Shown piece after piece: positions 17,570 through 26,229 of a stretch of 64,000 bases of DNA. The notes beneath the pieces were generated by a model, which saw nothing but the letters and a program-made list of their open reading frames with translations, was not told where the DNA came from and searched no databases. The stretch is from Variovorax boronicumulans (lineage in GTDB: Bacteria > Pseudomonadota > Gammaproteobacteria > Burkholderiales > Burkholderiaceae_C). The position numbers and the translations under genes were made by a program. The stretch spans positions 372,001 through 436,000 of the forward strand of contig NZ_JAUSSG010000003.1 in assembly GCF_030812215.1 (NCBI RefSeq), read 5' to 3'. Position 1 is the stretch's first letter. Every line of letters begins with the position of its first letter.

Positions 17570-18985
17570 ATGAATCTGGCAACGGACAAGTTGGCCCCCC
17601 TCGCCATGGCGCTTTCGGCAGCGCTATTGGCCTTGACGGCCTGCGATGGCAATGGCCATGCGGTGACGGCAAACAGCGCCTCCGCCCCGCGCAAGCAGGT
17701 CCTGAGTGCGCGGGCCCAGGTCGGGGAGCTGGCCTTCTTCGACAAGAACCTCTCGAGCGGCAGGAACATGTCGTGCGCGAGCTGCCACGACCCGCAGTAC
17801 GCCTACGGCCCGCCGAACAGCATTTCGGTGCAACTGGGCTCCGACATCAAGCAGACCGGCGCGCGCGCCGTGCCTTCGCTGCGCTACAAGGAATCGACAC
17901 CCGCCTTCAGCGAAGACGCGCCGAACCCCGACGGCGTGACCTCCAATTCGCCGGGCGGCGGCTTCATGTGGGACGGCCGCGCGACGACGCTGGCGGCGCA
18001 GGCCGGCATGCCGCTGCTCAACCCGGTCGAGATGAACAACAGCTCGAAGGACGCGGTCGTGAAGGCGGTGCAGAACGGCGCCTATGCCGGCCAGTTCAAG
18101 CAGGTCTTCGGCGCCGACATCTTCGACAACACCGATGCGGCCTTCGATGCCCTGGGCACCGCGATCCAGGCACTGGAGACGGAGGACCTGAGCTTTCATC
18201 CGTACAGCAGCAAGTACGACCTGTATGTCTTCAACAAGATCGGCGGCGTGCTGACGCCGGCCGAGCGGCGCGGCGAGGTGCTGTTCCACAGCACCGGCGT
18301 TGCCAACTGCTCGGGCTGCCACTACACGGGCGCCAATTTCAACGGCAACAGCGGCCTGATGACGGACTTCACCTACCAGGCCCTGGGCGCGCCGCGCAAC
18401 GACAGGTCGATTCCGAACAACCCGGACCCGATTCCGGCCAACGACGATCCGAAGTATTTCGACATGGGCCTCTGCGGCCCCTTCCGCACCGACTACATGC
18501 CCGCCACGCCCGGCACGGCCCATCCGTACTGCGGCATGTTCAAGGTTCCCGTGCTGCGCAACGTGGCAACGCGCGGGGCCTTCTTCCACAACGGCGTGCT
18601 CCATTCGCTGGAGCAGGTCGTCAACTTCTACAACACGCGGGACACGAACCCGGAGTACTGGTATCCGGCGAAGAACGACGGCACCGGTGCACCCCAGGCC
18701 AACCCGGTCTGGGCGCTGCAACCCACCCATGTGCCGGGCGCAGCAGTCGACAGGTTCAACGACCTGCCGCCCGTGCAGCAAGGCAGCATCGACGAGGAAC
18801 TGCCGATGGGAACCGGCGAGGGCGGCGACAAGACGCTCGCCAGCGGCACGAAGCCGCGCGCGCCCGGTTCCACCCCGGTCATGACGCCGCAGCAGATCGC
18901 CGACCTGGTCTGCTTCCTGGGCACGCTGAGCGATGGCTACCAGCCTTCCTCCGCACCATCGGCCAGCGGCAGGTGCGTGAAGTGA
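17570..18985 (+). CDS. di-haem cytochrome c peroxidase/MauG-family lipoprotein
   Basis: The 471-residue protein begins MNLATDKLAPLAMALSAALL and has a lipobox LTAC (C25). Two c-type haem sites are present: CASCH (C69/C72/H73) and CSGCH (C247/C250/H251), the standard layout of bacterial di-haem cytochrome c peroxidases and MauG-like enzymes. Conserved context such as VPSLRYKESTPAFSEDA and MWDGRATTLAAQA also fits. It would work in the periplasm, reducing peroxide or oxidising a partner protein. It is longer than classical CcpA (about 330 residues) because of an extended C-terminal region. It overlaps the next lipoprotein gene by four bases. Confidence 0.88.
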   Translation: MNLATDKLAPLAMALSAALLALTACDGNGHAVTANSASAPRKQVLSARAQVGELAFFDKNLSSGRNMSCASCHDPQYAYGPPNSISVQLGSDIKQTGARAVPSLRYKESTPAFSEDAPNPDGVTSNSPGGGFMWDGRATTLAAQAGMPLLNPVEMNNSSKDAVVKAVQNGAYAGQFKQVFGADIFDNTDAAFDALGTAIQALETEDLSFHPYSSKYDLYVFNKIGGVLTPAERRGEVLFHSTGVANCSGCHYTGANFNGNSGLMTDFTYQALGAPRNDRSIPNNPDPIPANDDPKYFDMGLCGPFRTDYMPATPGTAHPYCGMFKVPVLRNVATRGAFFHNGVLHSLEQVVNFYNTRDTNPEYWYPAKNDGTGAPQANPVWALQPTHVPGAAVDRFNDLPPVQQGSIDEELPMGTGEGGDKTLASGTKPRAPGSTPVMTPQQIADLVCFLGTLSDGYQPSSAPSASGRCVK

Positions 18986-19644
18986 AGACGAATGCAAGCG
19001 CCATCCTTCGGTGCATCGGCGGCGCCGTGTCCTTGCTGGTGATGTCGGCTTTGCTCGCCGGTTGCGACAACGAAGCGGCGCGCATCCCGAGCCAGGAAAA
19101 CTTCACCGCGACGACCAACGACTACCTCGCGCAGCGCGGCCATGTGTGCCTGGCCAAGTACGAGTGGCCGATCACCGTGGCGGCCGGATCGCGCGACCCC
19201 GATGCGCAGCAGATGCCGGTGCTCGAGAAGCTTGGGCTGGTGGCCGGCAAGGATGTCGTCGCCACCTCGAAGGACGCGCCTGCCGGCTTGCCGGCCCGCG
19301 AATACGCGCTGACCGATGCGGGCCGCAAGCACTACCTGCAGGTGCCCGTGGTGATCCGCACCACGACCGAGAACATCACGCATCCGGCCGACTTCTGCGC
19401 CGCCACGCTCAGCCTGGACCGCCTGATCGGCTGGGACCCGCCGCAGACGCGCGATGGCCGCACCGCGACCTCGCTGCTCTTCACCTACCGCATCGCGCTC
19501 GAACCCTGGGCGGCGACACCGGAAGCGCAGCAAGCCTTTCCGCTGCTGGCGCGCGCCATCCAGCGCGAGGGAACGATGCAGATGCGCCTGGGCGTCCATC
19601 TGACGCAGCGCGGCTGGGTCGCGGACGAACTCGATGCGCACTGA
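18982..19644 (+). CDS. lipoprotein of unknown function, paralogue 1
   Basis: The 220-residue protein starts at GTG 18982, overlapping the peroxidase stop (GTGA), with GGCAGG as ribosome site. Its signal ends MSALLAGCDN, with C28 as the lipid-modified residue. The mature part contains DYLAQRGHVCLAKYEWPI (Cys56) and ADFCAATLS (Cys139), two cysteines conserved with the next gene and likely to form a disulfide, plus YALTDAGRKHYL. I do not recognise the family. Translational coupling to the peroxidase suggests a partner in the same envelope process. Confidence 0.8.
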   Translation: MKTNASAILRCIGGAVSLLVMSALLAGCDNEAARIPSQENFTATTNDYLAQRGHVCLAKYEWPITVAAGSRDPDAQQMPVLEKLGLVAGKDVVATSKDAPAGLPAREYALTDAGRKHYLQVPVVIRTTTENITHPADFCAATLSLDRLIGWDPPQTRDGRTATSLLFTYRIALEPWAATPEAQQAFPLLARAIQREGTMQMRLGVHLTQRGWVADELDAH

Positions 19645-19701
19645 CTGAATGACCGACTCCACGACCGCCACGCTCTCCGTCAATCCACAACAAGACCCCG
19701 C

Positions 19702-20367
19702 ATGAATTTCCGCTCTCTTCGCCCGAGCCGCCACGCCAGGACCCTGGCGGGCATTGCCCTGGTCGCCGCGCTGGCCGCGTGCAGCACCAGCCACGATGCC
19801 AACGCACCCACCGCAGAGAACCTCGCGGCGCCGCTGGACGACTACCTGGCCCAGCGCGGCGACATCTGCCTCGCGATGTTCGACTGGTCGATCGACCTGA
19901 CCGAAGCCGAGGCCGGCTCCGGCGCCCGCCACGCGATCCAGTTCCCGGTGATGGAGCAACTGGGCCTGGTGCACAGCACCATCGTCGCCGTGCCCAAGAG
20001 CACCGAGAACCCCGATGGCGCGGTCAAGCGCTTCGAGCTGACCGACGCGGGCCGCAAGTTCTACAGGCCGCATGCGTCGGCAGTGCAGGGCGCCGGGCAA
20101 CCGCATGCCAACGATTTCTGCGTGGCGCATCTCAAGCGCGAGCAGATCGTGGACGTCAAGGTCGATGCTTCCAACGCGCAACGTCCGATGGCGGTGGTGA
20201 GCTACACCTACCAGATCGACACCGTGCCGTGGATGCAGGACGCCGACGCGCAGCGCGTGTTTCCGATGGTCGCGCGCATCGCCCACGGCGCGGGCGGCAA
20301 GCTGCAGCTGCGCCAGGGTTTCACGCGCGGCGACAAGGGCTGGGTCGCCCAGACGGGGCCGGTTTGA
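19702..20367 (+). CDS. lipoprotein of unknown function, paralogue 2
   Basis: The 221-residue protein has a signal ending VAALAACSTS (C27). It aligns along its length with the preceding lipoprotein: DYLAQRG at residues 47-53 in both, Cys56 in both, FELTDAGRKFYRP versus YALTDAGRKHYLQ, a second Cys at 140 versus 139, and a shared Trp-rich C-terminus (SYTYQIDTVPWM versus LFTYRIALEPWA). This is a clear tandem duplication with substantial divergence. No domain of known function is recognised. Confidence 0.8.
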   Translation: MNFRSLRPSRHARTLAGIALVAALAACSTSHDANAPTAENLAAPLDDYLAQRGDICLAMFDWSIDLTEAEAGSGARHAIQFPVMEQLGLVHSTIVAVPKSTENPDGAVKRFELTDAGRKFYRPHASAVQGAGQPHANDFCVAHLKREQIVDVKVDASNAQRPMAVVSYTYQIDTVPWMQDADAQRVFPMVARIAHGAGGKLQLRQGFTRGDKGWVAQTGPV

Positions 20368-20388
20368 GAGGCTGAGAGGCAACCCGCC

Positions 20389-21264
20389 ATGAGCACCGTC
20401 GTCCGTTTCTCGCCCGACCTGGGCCGCTGGCTCACGCACAACCTCAATGCCGGCCAGATGCCGCAGGCGCTGATGGCCACGATGCGGGGGCAGGGCATGA
20501 ACGAGCGGGCCGCGCAGGCCATCGTCGCGGCCTACCTCGACGCGCGCCAGCGCGGCGGGCCCGTGCCGGCCGACGCCATCGAACTGCCGGGCGAGGCGCC
20601 GTCCAAGCCGGTGGCGCGGCTCGCGCCGGGCACGCGCATCCCCGCGGCCGACCGCGAGATCGTCGTGCACTCGCGCGGTGAAGACCCGGTGTTTGCCGCG
20701 CTCGGCAACGTCGTGGACGCGGAGGAATGCAAGGCCCTTATCGAGATGGCACGGCCGCGGCTGAAGCCCTCCACGCTGGTCGATCCGATGAGCGGCCGCG
20801 ATGTGGTGAGCGACAAGCGCGCGAGCTGGGGCATGTTCTTCCGCCTCTGCGAGAACGAGCTGGTCGCCCGCCTCGACGGGCGCTTGTCGGCGCTGATGAA
20901 CCTTCCGCTGGAAAACGGCGAGGGGCTGCAGTTGCTGTACTACCCGACAGGTGCAGGCAGCGATCCGCACCACGACTACCTAGCGCCTACCAACGCCGCC
21001 AACCGCGAATCGATTGCGCGTAGCGGCCAGCGCGTGAGCACGCTGGTGACCTATCTCAATGACGTGCCGGAAGGCGGCCAGACCGTCTTTCCGCAGCTCG
21101 GCCTGGCGGTCTCGCCGATTCGCGGCAATGCGTGCTACTTCGAGTATTGCGATGGCAACGGGCGCGTCGACACGCGGTCCCTGCATGCCAGCGCGCCCGT
21201 GACCCGGGGCGACAAGTGGGTCATGACGAAGTGGATGCGCGAGCGCCGCTTCGTCGCTGCTTGA
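20389..21264 (+). CDS. 2OG-Fe(II) oxygenase, prolyl 4-hydroxylase alpha-subunit-like
   Basis: The 291-residue protein has a C-terminal double-stranded beta-helix oxygenase domain. The iron ligands are H194 and D196 in SDPHHDYLAP and H266 in SLHASAPV; K276 in RGDKWVMTKW is the 2-oxoglutarate-binding Lys. The spacing is that of prolyl 4-hydroxylases. The N-terminal 90 residues are a helical region without a recognised domain. No signal peptide is seen, so it acts in the cytosol. It closes the plus-strand cluster of secreted and lipoprotein genes, so its substrate may be one of their products, but that is speculation. Confidence 0.87.
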   Translation: MSTVVRFSPDLGRWLTHNLNAGQMPQALMATMRGQGMNERAAQAIVAAYLDARQRGGPVPADAIELPGEAPSKPVARLAPGTRIPAADREIVVHSRGEDPVFAALGNVVDAEECKALIEMARPRLKPSTLVDPMSGRDVVSDKRASWGMFFRLCENELVARLDGRLSALMNLPLENGEGLQLLYYPTGAGSDPHHDYLAPTNAANRESIARSGQRVSTLVTYLNDVPEGGQTVFPQLGLAVSPIRGNACYFEYCDGNGRVDTRSLHASAPVTRGDKWVMTKWMRERRFVAA

Positions 21265-21304
21265 ACGCCTGAACGCCTGAGCGCGCCGGGCCGCTCGCGC
21301 CGGC

Positions 21305-22999
21305 TTACTTCGCCGCCACCTTCACGAACACCGGGTTCGAGTAGAACCACAGGTCGGCGTAGTTGCGCGCATTGATGGCGTTGAAGCGCGCCACGTTGTC
21401 CGCGCCGGTCGTCTGCGCATCGAACAGCGGCTCGCCGCCGGCCGTTTCGTTGGGCACGTCGGTTCCGAGGTTGGTGCCGCGCAGGCGGAAATACTGGTTG
21501 CTGCCGGCCTTCACCGTGTAGCTCACGGCGAAGTAGCCGTCGGCATCGAGCTTCCAGTCGCTGCGCGTGAAGCGCTTGAGCACGCGGGTCGATGGATTGG
21601 TGTCGCGTGCGTAGCCCGGCGTGCCCGGGGTTTCGCGGCCGGTCACGTCGCCTGCGATGAGGTCGACGTGATCGACCACCGGCTTCACGTTGGCAAAAAC
21701 GCCGCTGCCGAGCTGGAACTCGTAGTTGTTGCGCTCGGGGCTCCTGAAGCGGATGGTGATCTTCAGGTCCTCGCCCGGCGCGGCCACCACTTCGGCGCCC
21801 ATCTCGCCCGTGGCCTTGGCGCTCTGCACCTTGAAGTCGAGCGCATCGATCAGGCCGCCATTCACCGCGAAGAGCTTGCCCGCGCGGAATGCCGCGAGCA
21901 GCGATTTCGGATCCTTGATGTCGCCCCAGAGGTGGTTCTTCGCATACTCGCCTGGCGCGTAGCCGCTGCTGTACTGGCCCTGCGAGGTGGTGAAGTGGTA
22001 GTCGGAATCCGCCACGTTCCAGATGTGGCGGCCTTCGGACAGCAGCGCGTCCCAGGTGCCGCCGAGCTTGGCGACCAGGTAGTCCACGCCGCCGTAGGTG
22101 CGGGACGGCAGGTTGGCCGGAATGTAGGCGCTGTTGTAGCCGCCGCGGTCGGGCTCCATCTGGTTGCCGACCATGCCTTCGAGCGAGAACACGATGCTGG
22201 GCGCGGCGTCGTTCATCTCGCGCAGCTGCGCGGCCGTGTACTTGCCCGGGTTGCGCGAGGGATGGTTGATCTGCAGGTAGCTCGTGTCCGGGTAGTTCTT
22301 CTTGAGCCAGGCGATGGCCGCGAGCACGTCGGCGTGCGTGGAGAAGGCGCGCGCGTCCTTCGCATTCCACGCCGCCACGTCGTCGGCCGGGAACAGCGCG
22401 GGGTCGCGGTTGGTGAACAGGTATTCGAACTGGCTCGCGGCCTTGAGCGCGGCATCCGACATCGGGCTGTCGGTGAGGATGCCCACGTTGCCGTGGTCGT
22501 GCGTGGCCATGTCCCACTCGAAGGACGAGAAGATCGTCTTGTCGGCGTACTTGCCGCCGGCCTGCAGCGCCTTGATGCGCGGCACCTGGTACTTCGCCAT
22601 GCCCAGCGAGAAGGGAGTCTGCGCCGGCAGCTTGTTGCCGTCGTTGTCGTAGGACGACAGGCGCAGGTGGTCCGAGAGCGCAGCCCAGTCGAGCCCGAAC
22701 TGGTCGAAGGCCTTGGCGAGCACCTGGTCGAGCGTGGAGATCTGCTGGGTGTCGTCCGACTGGATGGTGTGCACATGCAGGTCGCCGACGGTCCAGCGGC
22801 CGGTCGGTGCGGCCGGCGGCGCGGGAGGTGGCGGTGCAGCAGGCGAAGGCGCCGGTGCTGCAGGAACGATAGGCAGCCCGGCGAACGGATTGCCACCACC
22901 GCCGGAGCCACCGCCGCAGGCGGTCAGCGCGGCCGCGGCGAGCGCAAGGGTGGAGAAGCGGGCGGCGGGGGAGCGGGGAGCGGGAGGATGCAATTTCAT
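21305..22999 (-). CDS. PHP-domain metal-dependent phosphoesterase-like lipoprotein (DUF3604-like)
   Basis: Starting at ATG 22999, the 564-residue protein has the lipoprotein signal MKLHPPAPRSPAARFSTLAL ending in AALTACGGGS. A Pro/Ala-rich linker (about residues 40-68) follows, then a PHP-type metal site: VGDLHVHTIQSDD, ALSDHLRLS, FEWD and INHPSRNPGKY, with WNVADSDYHF later. These His/Asp clusters match PHP phosphoesterase and DUF3604 proteins. An upstream ATG at 23026 is possible but would extend into a strong hairpin and spoil the signal peptide. It converges on the oxygenase gene and is probably exported and lipid-anchored. Confidence 0.82.
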   Translation of the reverse strand: MKLHPPAPRSPAARFSTLALAAAALTACGGGSGGGGNPFAGLPIVPAAPAPSPAAPPPPAPPAAPTGRWTVGDLHVHTIQSDDTQQISTLDQVLAKAFDQFGLDWAALSDHLRLSSYDNDGNKLPAQTPFSLGMAKYQVPRIKALQAGGKYADKTIFSSFEWDMATHDHGNVGILTDSPMSDAALKAASQFEYLFTNRDPALFPADDVAAWNAKDARAFSTHADVLAAIAWLKKNYPDTSYLQINHPSRNPGKYTAAQLREMNDAAPSIVFSLEGMVGNQMEPDRGGYNSAYIPANLPSRTYGGVDYLVAKLGGTWDALLSEGRHIWNVADSDYHFTTSQGQYSSGYAPGEYAKNHLWGDIKDPKSLLAAFRAGKLFAVNGGLIDALDFKVQSAKATGEMGAEVVAAPGEDLKITIRFRSPERNNYEFQLGSGVFANVKPVVDHVDLIAGDVTGRETPGTPGYARDTNPSTRVLKRFTRSDWKLDADGYFAVSYTVKAGSNQYFRLRGTNLGTDVPNETAGGEPLFDAQTTGADNVARFNAINARNYADLWFYSNPVFVKVAAK

Positions 23000-23012
23000 G
23001 ACGGCAGACAAG

Positions 23013-23041
23013 GCAACGGCCAGCACGAGGCTGGCCGTTGC
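23013..23041 (-). terminator. perfect 12-bp stem-loop at the end of the purine operon
   Basis: GCAACGGCCAGC and GCTGGCCGTTGC form a perfect 12-bp stem with a 5-base loop. The hairpin lies 160 bases beyond the stop of the M20 gene in the direction of transcription and only 13 bases before the start of the PHP lipoprotein gene. Read on the minus strand it is followed by CTTGTCT, a weak T-run. It may terminate the upstream operon, or limit ribosome access to the PHP gene. Confidence 0.5.
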
Positions 23042-23202
23042 TTCAGGGTTTCAAAGAGACCCGGAGTCTGGAATCCCGTCGTGACACGGCGATGAAAGTG
23101 CCGAGCGCCAGCGCGAGCGCAAGCTGCGCGAGGAAGAGGCCGAGCTCGAGCGGCTGAAGGCCGCCCGCTGACGGGCAGGGCGGCCTCGGGGCCTCTCGGA
23201 CT

Positions 23203-24429
23203 TCAGGCCAGCAGGTCGCTCAGCGTGCGCGCCACCACCTTGGTGGCGCGGCGCAGGTCTTCGAGCACCACGCGCTCGTCGCTGCGCTTGGCGTGCGACT
23301 CGAGCACGGTGCGCGGGCCGGCACCGTAGATCACGCCGGGAATGCCGGCTTCGCCGTACAGGCGCACATCGGTGTAGAGCGGCGTTCCCATCGCCTTGAT
23401 CGGCTCGCCGAACAGTTCGCCGCCGTGCTTCTGGATCGCGTCGACCAGCGGCTTGTTGCCCGCGAGCGGCTTCATCGAATTGGCCAGCAGCAGGCGCTTG
23501 ATGTCCACCGTGATGCCGGCACTCTCGGCGGCCGCATCGGCGATCACCTTGCGGATCGTCGCCTCGACCTCGACCGGGTTCTCCTCGGGGATCATGCGGC
23601 GGTCGAGCTTGAACACCACCTTGCCGGGCACGACGTTGGTGTTGGTGCCGCCCTCGATGCGGCCGACGTTGAGGTACGGGTGCGTGATGCCCTCGACCTT
23701 CGACGTGACCTGCTCGTAGAGCGTGTTCTGCGCATAGAGCGCGTTCAGGATCTTCACCGCGCCTTGCAGCGCATCGACACCGGTCGTCGGAATGGCGGCG
23801 TGGGCCATCTTGCCGTGCACCGTCACTTCCATCTGCAGGCACCCGTTGTGGGCGGTGACGACTTCGTAGCTGAAGCCGGCCGCGATCATCAGGTCGGGCT
23901 TGGTCAGGCCCTTCTGGAGCAGCCAGCCCGGGCCGAGGATGCCGCCGAATTCTTCGTCGTAGGTGAAGTGCAGTTCGACGCTGCCCTTGCTCGGCTTGGC
24001 GACGGCTTCCAGTGCGCGCAGGGCGAAGGTGAAGCTTGCGAAGTCGCTCTTGCTCACCGCGGCGGCGCGGCCGTAGAGGCTGCCGTCGGCGATCTCGCCG
24101 CCGTAGGGGTCGTGCGTCCAGCCTTCGCCCGGCGGCACCACGTCGCCGTGGGCGTTGAGCGCGACGGTGCGGCCGCCGGTGCCGTATTGGCGGCGCACGA
24201 TCAGGTTGGTGATCGATTCGAGGCCGTAGTCCTTCACCTCTTGCGCGGGCACGGCGTGCTTCTCGGCGTCGAGGCCGAAGTCCTTCAAGAGCTCGGCGGT
24301 GCGCTCGGCGTGCGGTGCGTTGTTGCCGGGCGGGGTGTCGGTGGGCACGCGCACGAGTTCCTGCAGGAACTTCACTTCCTCGTCGAAGTGGGCGTCGATC
24401 CAGGCGTCGAGCTTGGCGTAGTCGGTCAT
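23203..24429 (-). CDS. M20 family metallopeptidase (ArgE/DapE/ACY1-like)
   Basis: The 408-residue protein has zinc-ligand motifs of the M20 family: NAHGDVVPPG (first His-x-Asp), TYDEEFGG (catalytic Glu-Glu) and a late His in LESHAKRSDERV. A dimerisation domain lies between (VTVHGKMAHAAIPTTGVDALQG). It hydrolyses an amide or peptide bond of an unidentified small substrate. It is the last gene of the minus-strand gntR-puuE-uraD/allC operon, 19 bp after the fusion gene. A role in ureide or N-carbamoyl amino acid breakdown is therefore possible. Confidence 0.85.
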   Translation of the reverse strand: MTDYAKLDAWIDAHFDEEVKFLQELVRVPTDTPPGNNAPHAERTAELLKDFGLDAEKHAVPAQEVKDYGLESITNLIVRRQYGTGGRTVALNAHGDVVPPGEGWTHDPYGGEIADGSLYGRAAAVSKSDFASFTFALRALEAVAKPSKGSVELHFTYDEEFGGILGPGWLLQKGLTKPDLMIAAGFSYEVVTAHNGCLQMEVTVHGKMAHAAIPTTGVDALQGAVKILNALYAQNTLYEQVTSKVEGITHPYLNVGRIEGGTNTNVVPGKVVFKLDRRMIPEENPVEVEATIRKVIADAAAESAGITVDIKRLLLANSMKPLAGNKPLVDAIQKHGGELFGEPIKAMGTPLYTDVRLYGEAGIPGVIYGAGPRTVLESHAKRSDERVVLEDLRRATKVVARTLSDLLA

Positions 24430-24448
24430 GGTTTTGTTCTTTTGAGAG

Positions 24449-26227
24449 TCAGTGGGCTTGTTCGGCTGCGAGGTCGTTCAGCAGGTTCTGGAAGGCCTGC
24501 ACCGCGAGCTGGATGTCGTCGTTGGTGCTCGATTCGAGCGGGTTGTGGCTGATGCCCGAGTTGATGCCGCGCACGAAGAGCATGGCCTGCGGCATCACCT
24601 CGTGCAGCTTCATCGCGTCGTGGCCGGCGCCGCTGGGCATGCGGAACAGCGGAATGCCCAGCGCATCGACCGCCTTCTCCCAGCGCTGCTGCCACGCGGG
24701 AGCGCTCGGTGCGGCCGAGGCGCGCATGCTTTCCTCGATCTCGTAGCGCACGCCGCGGCGTTCGCAGATGGCCTTCAATTCGGCGAGCACGTCGGCGGTC
24801 AGCGCATCGCGCTGCGCGTTGTTGGGCGCGCGCATGTCGAGGCTGAACTTGCAGCGGCCCGGCACGACGTTGATGGAGCCGCTGGGCACTTCGAGCATGC
24901 CGACGGTGCCGACCGAGTCGCCGTCTTTCGCGGCGCGCTGCTCGGTGTAGAGGATGAGTTCGGCCACCGCGGCGGCGGCGTCGCGGCGGCGGTCCATCGG
25001 CGTGGTGCCGGCGTGGCTGGCCGTGCCGATCACCTCGCCCACGAAGCGCACGCCGCCGTTGATGGCGGTGACGATGCCCAGCGGCAGGTCGAGCTCGGTG
25101 AGCACCGGGCCCTGCTCGATGTGCACTTCGACAAAGCCGAGGTAGCGCGCGGGATCGCGCTGGATCTTCGGAATGTCTTCCTGCTTCAGGCCCGCGTGCT
25201 GCATGGCCTCTCGCATGGTGATGCCGTCGGCGTCCTTCTGGTCGAGCCAGCGCTGGTCGAAGTGGCCGATGAGCGCGCCCGAGCCGAGGAAGGTCGCCTT
25301 GTAGCGCTGGCCTTCTTCTTCCGCGAAGCCGACGACCTCGAAGGCGAATGGCAGGCGCTTGCCTTGCCGCGCGAGTTCGCGCACGCAGGCGATCGGCACG
25401 AAGATGCCCAGGCGCCCGTCGTATTTGCCGCCGTTGCGCACGGTGTCGTAGTGCGAGCCGGTGAGCAGGGTCTTGGCATCCGCGGTCGCGCCTTCGTAGC
25501 GGCCGACCACGTTGCCCACTGCGTCGATGTGCACCGAGTCGAAGCCCACGTCGCGCATCAGCGCGCTGATCTGCGCGGCGCAGGCGCGGTGCGCGTCGGT
25601 GAGGTAGGTGACGGTGAGCTGGCCCTTCTCGGCATAGCCGGGGTCGGTGTGCACCGAGAGCTGTTCCTGCCAGTCCCACACGTCGTTGCCGAGCGTGACG
25701 TCGGCGGCGAACTTGTCGTCGAGGCGGATCTCGGCGATGCGATGGATGTTGCGCAGCGCTTCGCCGAGTTCGAACTCAGGATGGTTGAAGAGACGCCGCT
25801 CGAAGGTCTCGATGATCTCGCGCTTGGCCAGACCCGTGCCGCGCGGGCCGCGCACCGCGAGGATGAACGGAAAGCCGAACTTCGCGTTGTAGTCGGCGTT
25901 GAGCTTCTGGATCTTGGCGAACTCTTCGGGCGTGCAGTCGGTGAGGCCGGCCTTGCTCTGCTCGTTGGTCGATTCGGCCGTGAGCGTCTTGCTCACCATG
26001 GCCTTGCCCGCGAGCTCCGGGTGGGCGCGGATGAGGCCGATCTGCTCGTCGGCGGACGATGCGGCCAGCGCCTTCACCAACGCGTGCTTCAGGTGCGCGA
26101 GCGAACGGAAGGGGCGCGCGGCGAGCGCGCGCTGCGCGATCCACGGCGAGTGTTCATAGATGCCATCGAGCAGGGCAACGGCTTCGGCCGGCACGGCAGC
26201 ATTGAGTTGGGCGATGGTGAGGCTCAT
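24449..26227 (-). CDS. bifunctional OHCU decarboxylase-allantoate amidohydrolase (UraD-AllC fusion)
   Basis: From ATG 26227 (MSLTIAQLNAAVPAEAVALL) this 592-residue protein joins two enzymes. Residues 1 to about 165 are 2-oxo-4-hydroxy-4-carboxy-5-ureidoimidazoline decarboxylase (IRAHPELAGKAM with the catalytic His; GFPFILAVRG; EALRNIHRIAEIRL). Residues from about 175 are an M20-type allantoate amidohydrolase: GSHYDTVRNGGKYDGRLG, GFAEEEGQRYKATFLGS and VEVHIEQGPVL. The fusion links an early step (urate to S-allantoin) to the later opening of allantoate. It lies 2 bp after puuE. A longer upstream frame overlaps puuE and is not needed. Confidence 0.9.
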   Translation of the reverse strand: MSLTIAQLNAAVPAEAVALLDGIYEHSPWIAQRALAARPFRSLAHLKHALVKALAASSADEQIGLIRAHPELAGKAMVSKTLTAESTNEQSKAGLTDCTPEEFAKIQKLNADYNAKFGFPFILAVRGPRGTGLAKREIIETFERRLFNHPEFELGEALRNIHRIAEIRLDDKFAADVTLGNDVWDWQEQLSVHTDPGYAEKGQLTVTYLTDAHRACAAQISALMRDVGFDSVHIDAVGNVVGRYEGATADAKTLLTGSHYDTVRNGGKYDGRLGIFVPIACVRELARQGKRLPFAFEVVGFAEEEGQRYKATFLGSGALIGHFDQRWLDQKDADGITMREAMQHAGLKQEDIPKIQRDPARYLGFVEVHIEQGPVLTELDLPLGIVTAINGGVRFVGEVIGTASHAGTTPMDRRRDAAAAVAELILYTEQRAAKDGDSVGTVGMLEVPSGSINVVPGRCKFSLDMRAPNNAQRDALTADVLAELKAICERRGVRYEIEESMRASAAPSAPAWQQRWEKAVDALGIPLFRMPSGAGHDAMKLHEVMPQAMLFVRGINSGISHNPLESSTNDDIQLAVQAFQNLLNDLAAEQAH

Positions 26228-26229
26228 GG

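Noticed and set aside
21263..21285. Tandem TGAACGCC repeat after the prolyl hydroxylase gene
   Set aside because: Only two full copies of an 8-base unit in a short convergent gap; no structural or regulatory meaning can be supported.
23076..23163. Plus-strand frame encoding an Arg/Glu-rich coiled-coil-like end (RQRERKLREEEAELERLKAA)
   Set aside because: No start codon or ribosome site, only 28 codons, and no neighbouring sequence that would complete a gene. It may be a fragment but this cannot be supported.
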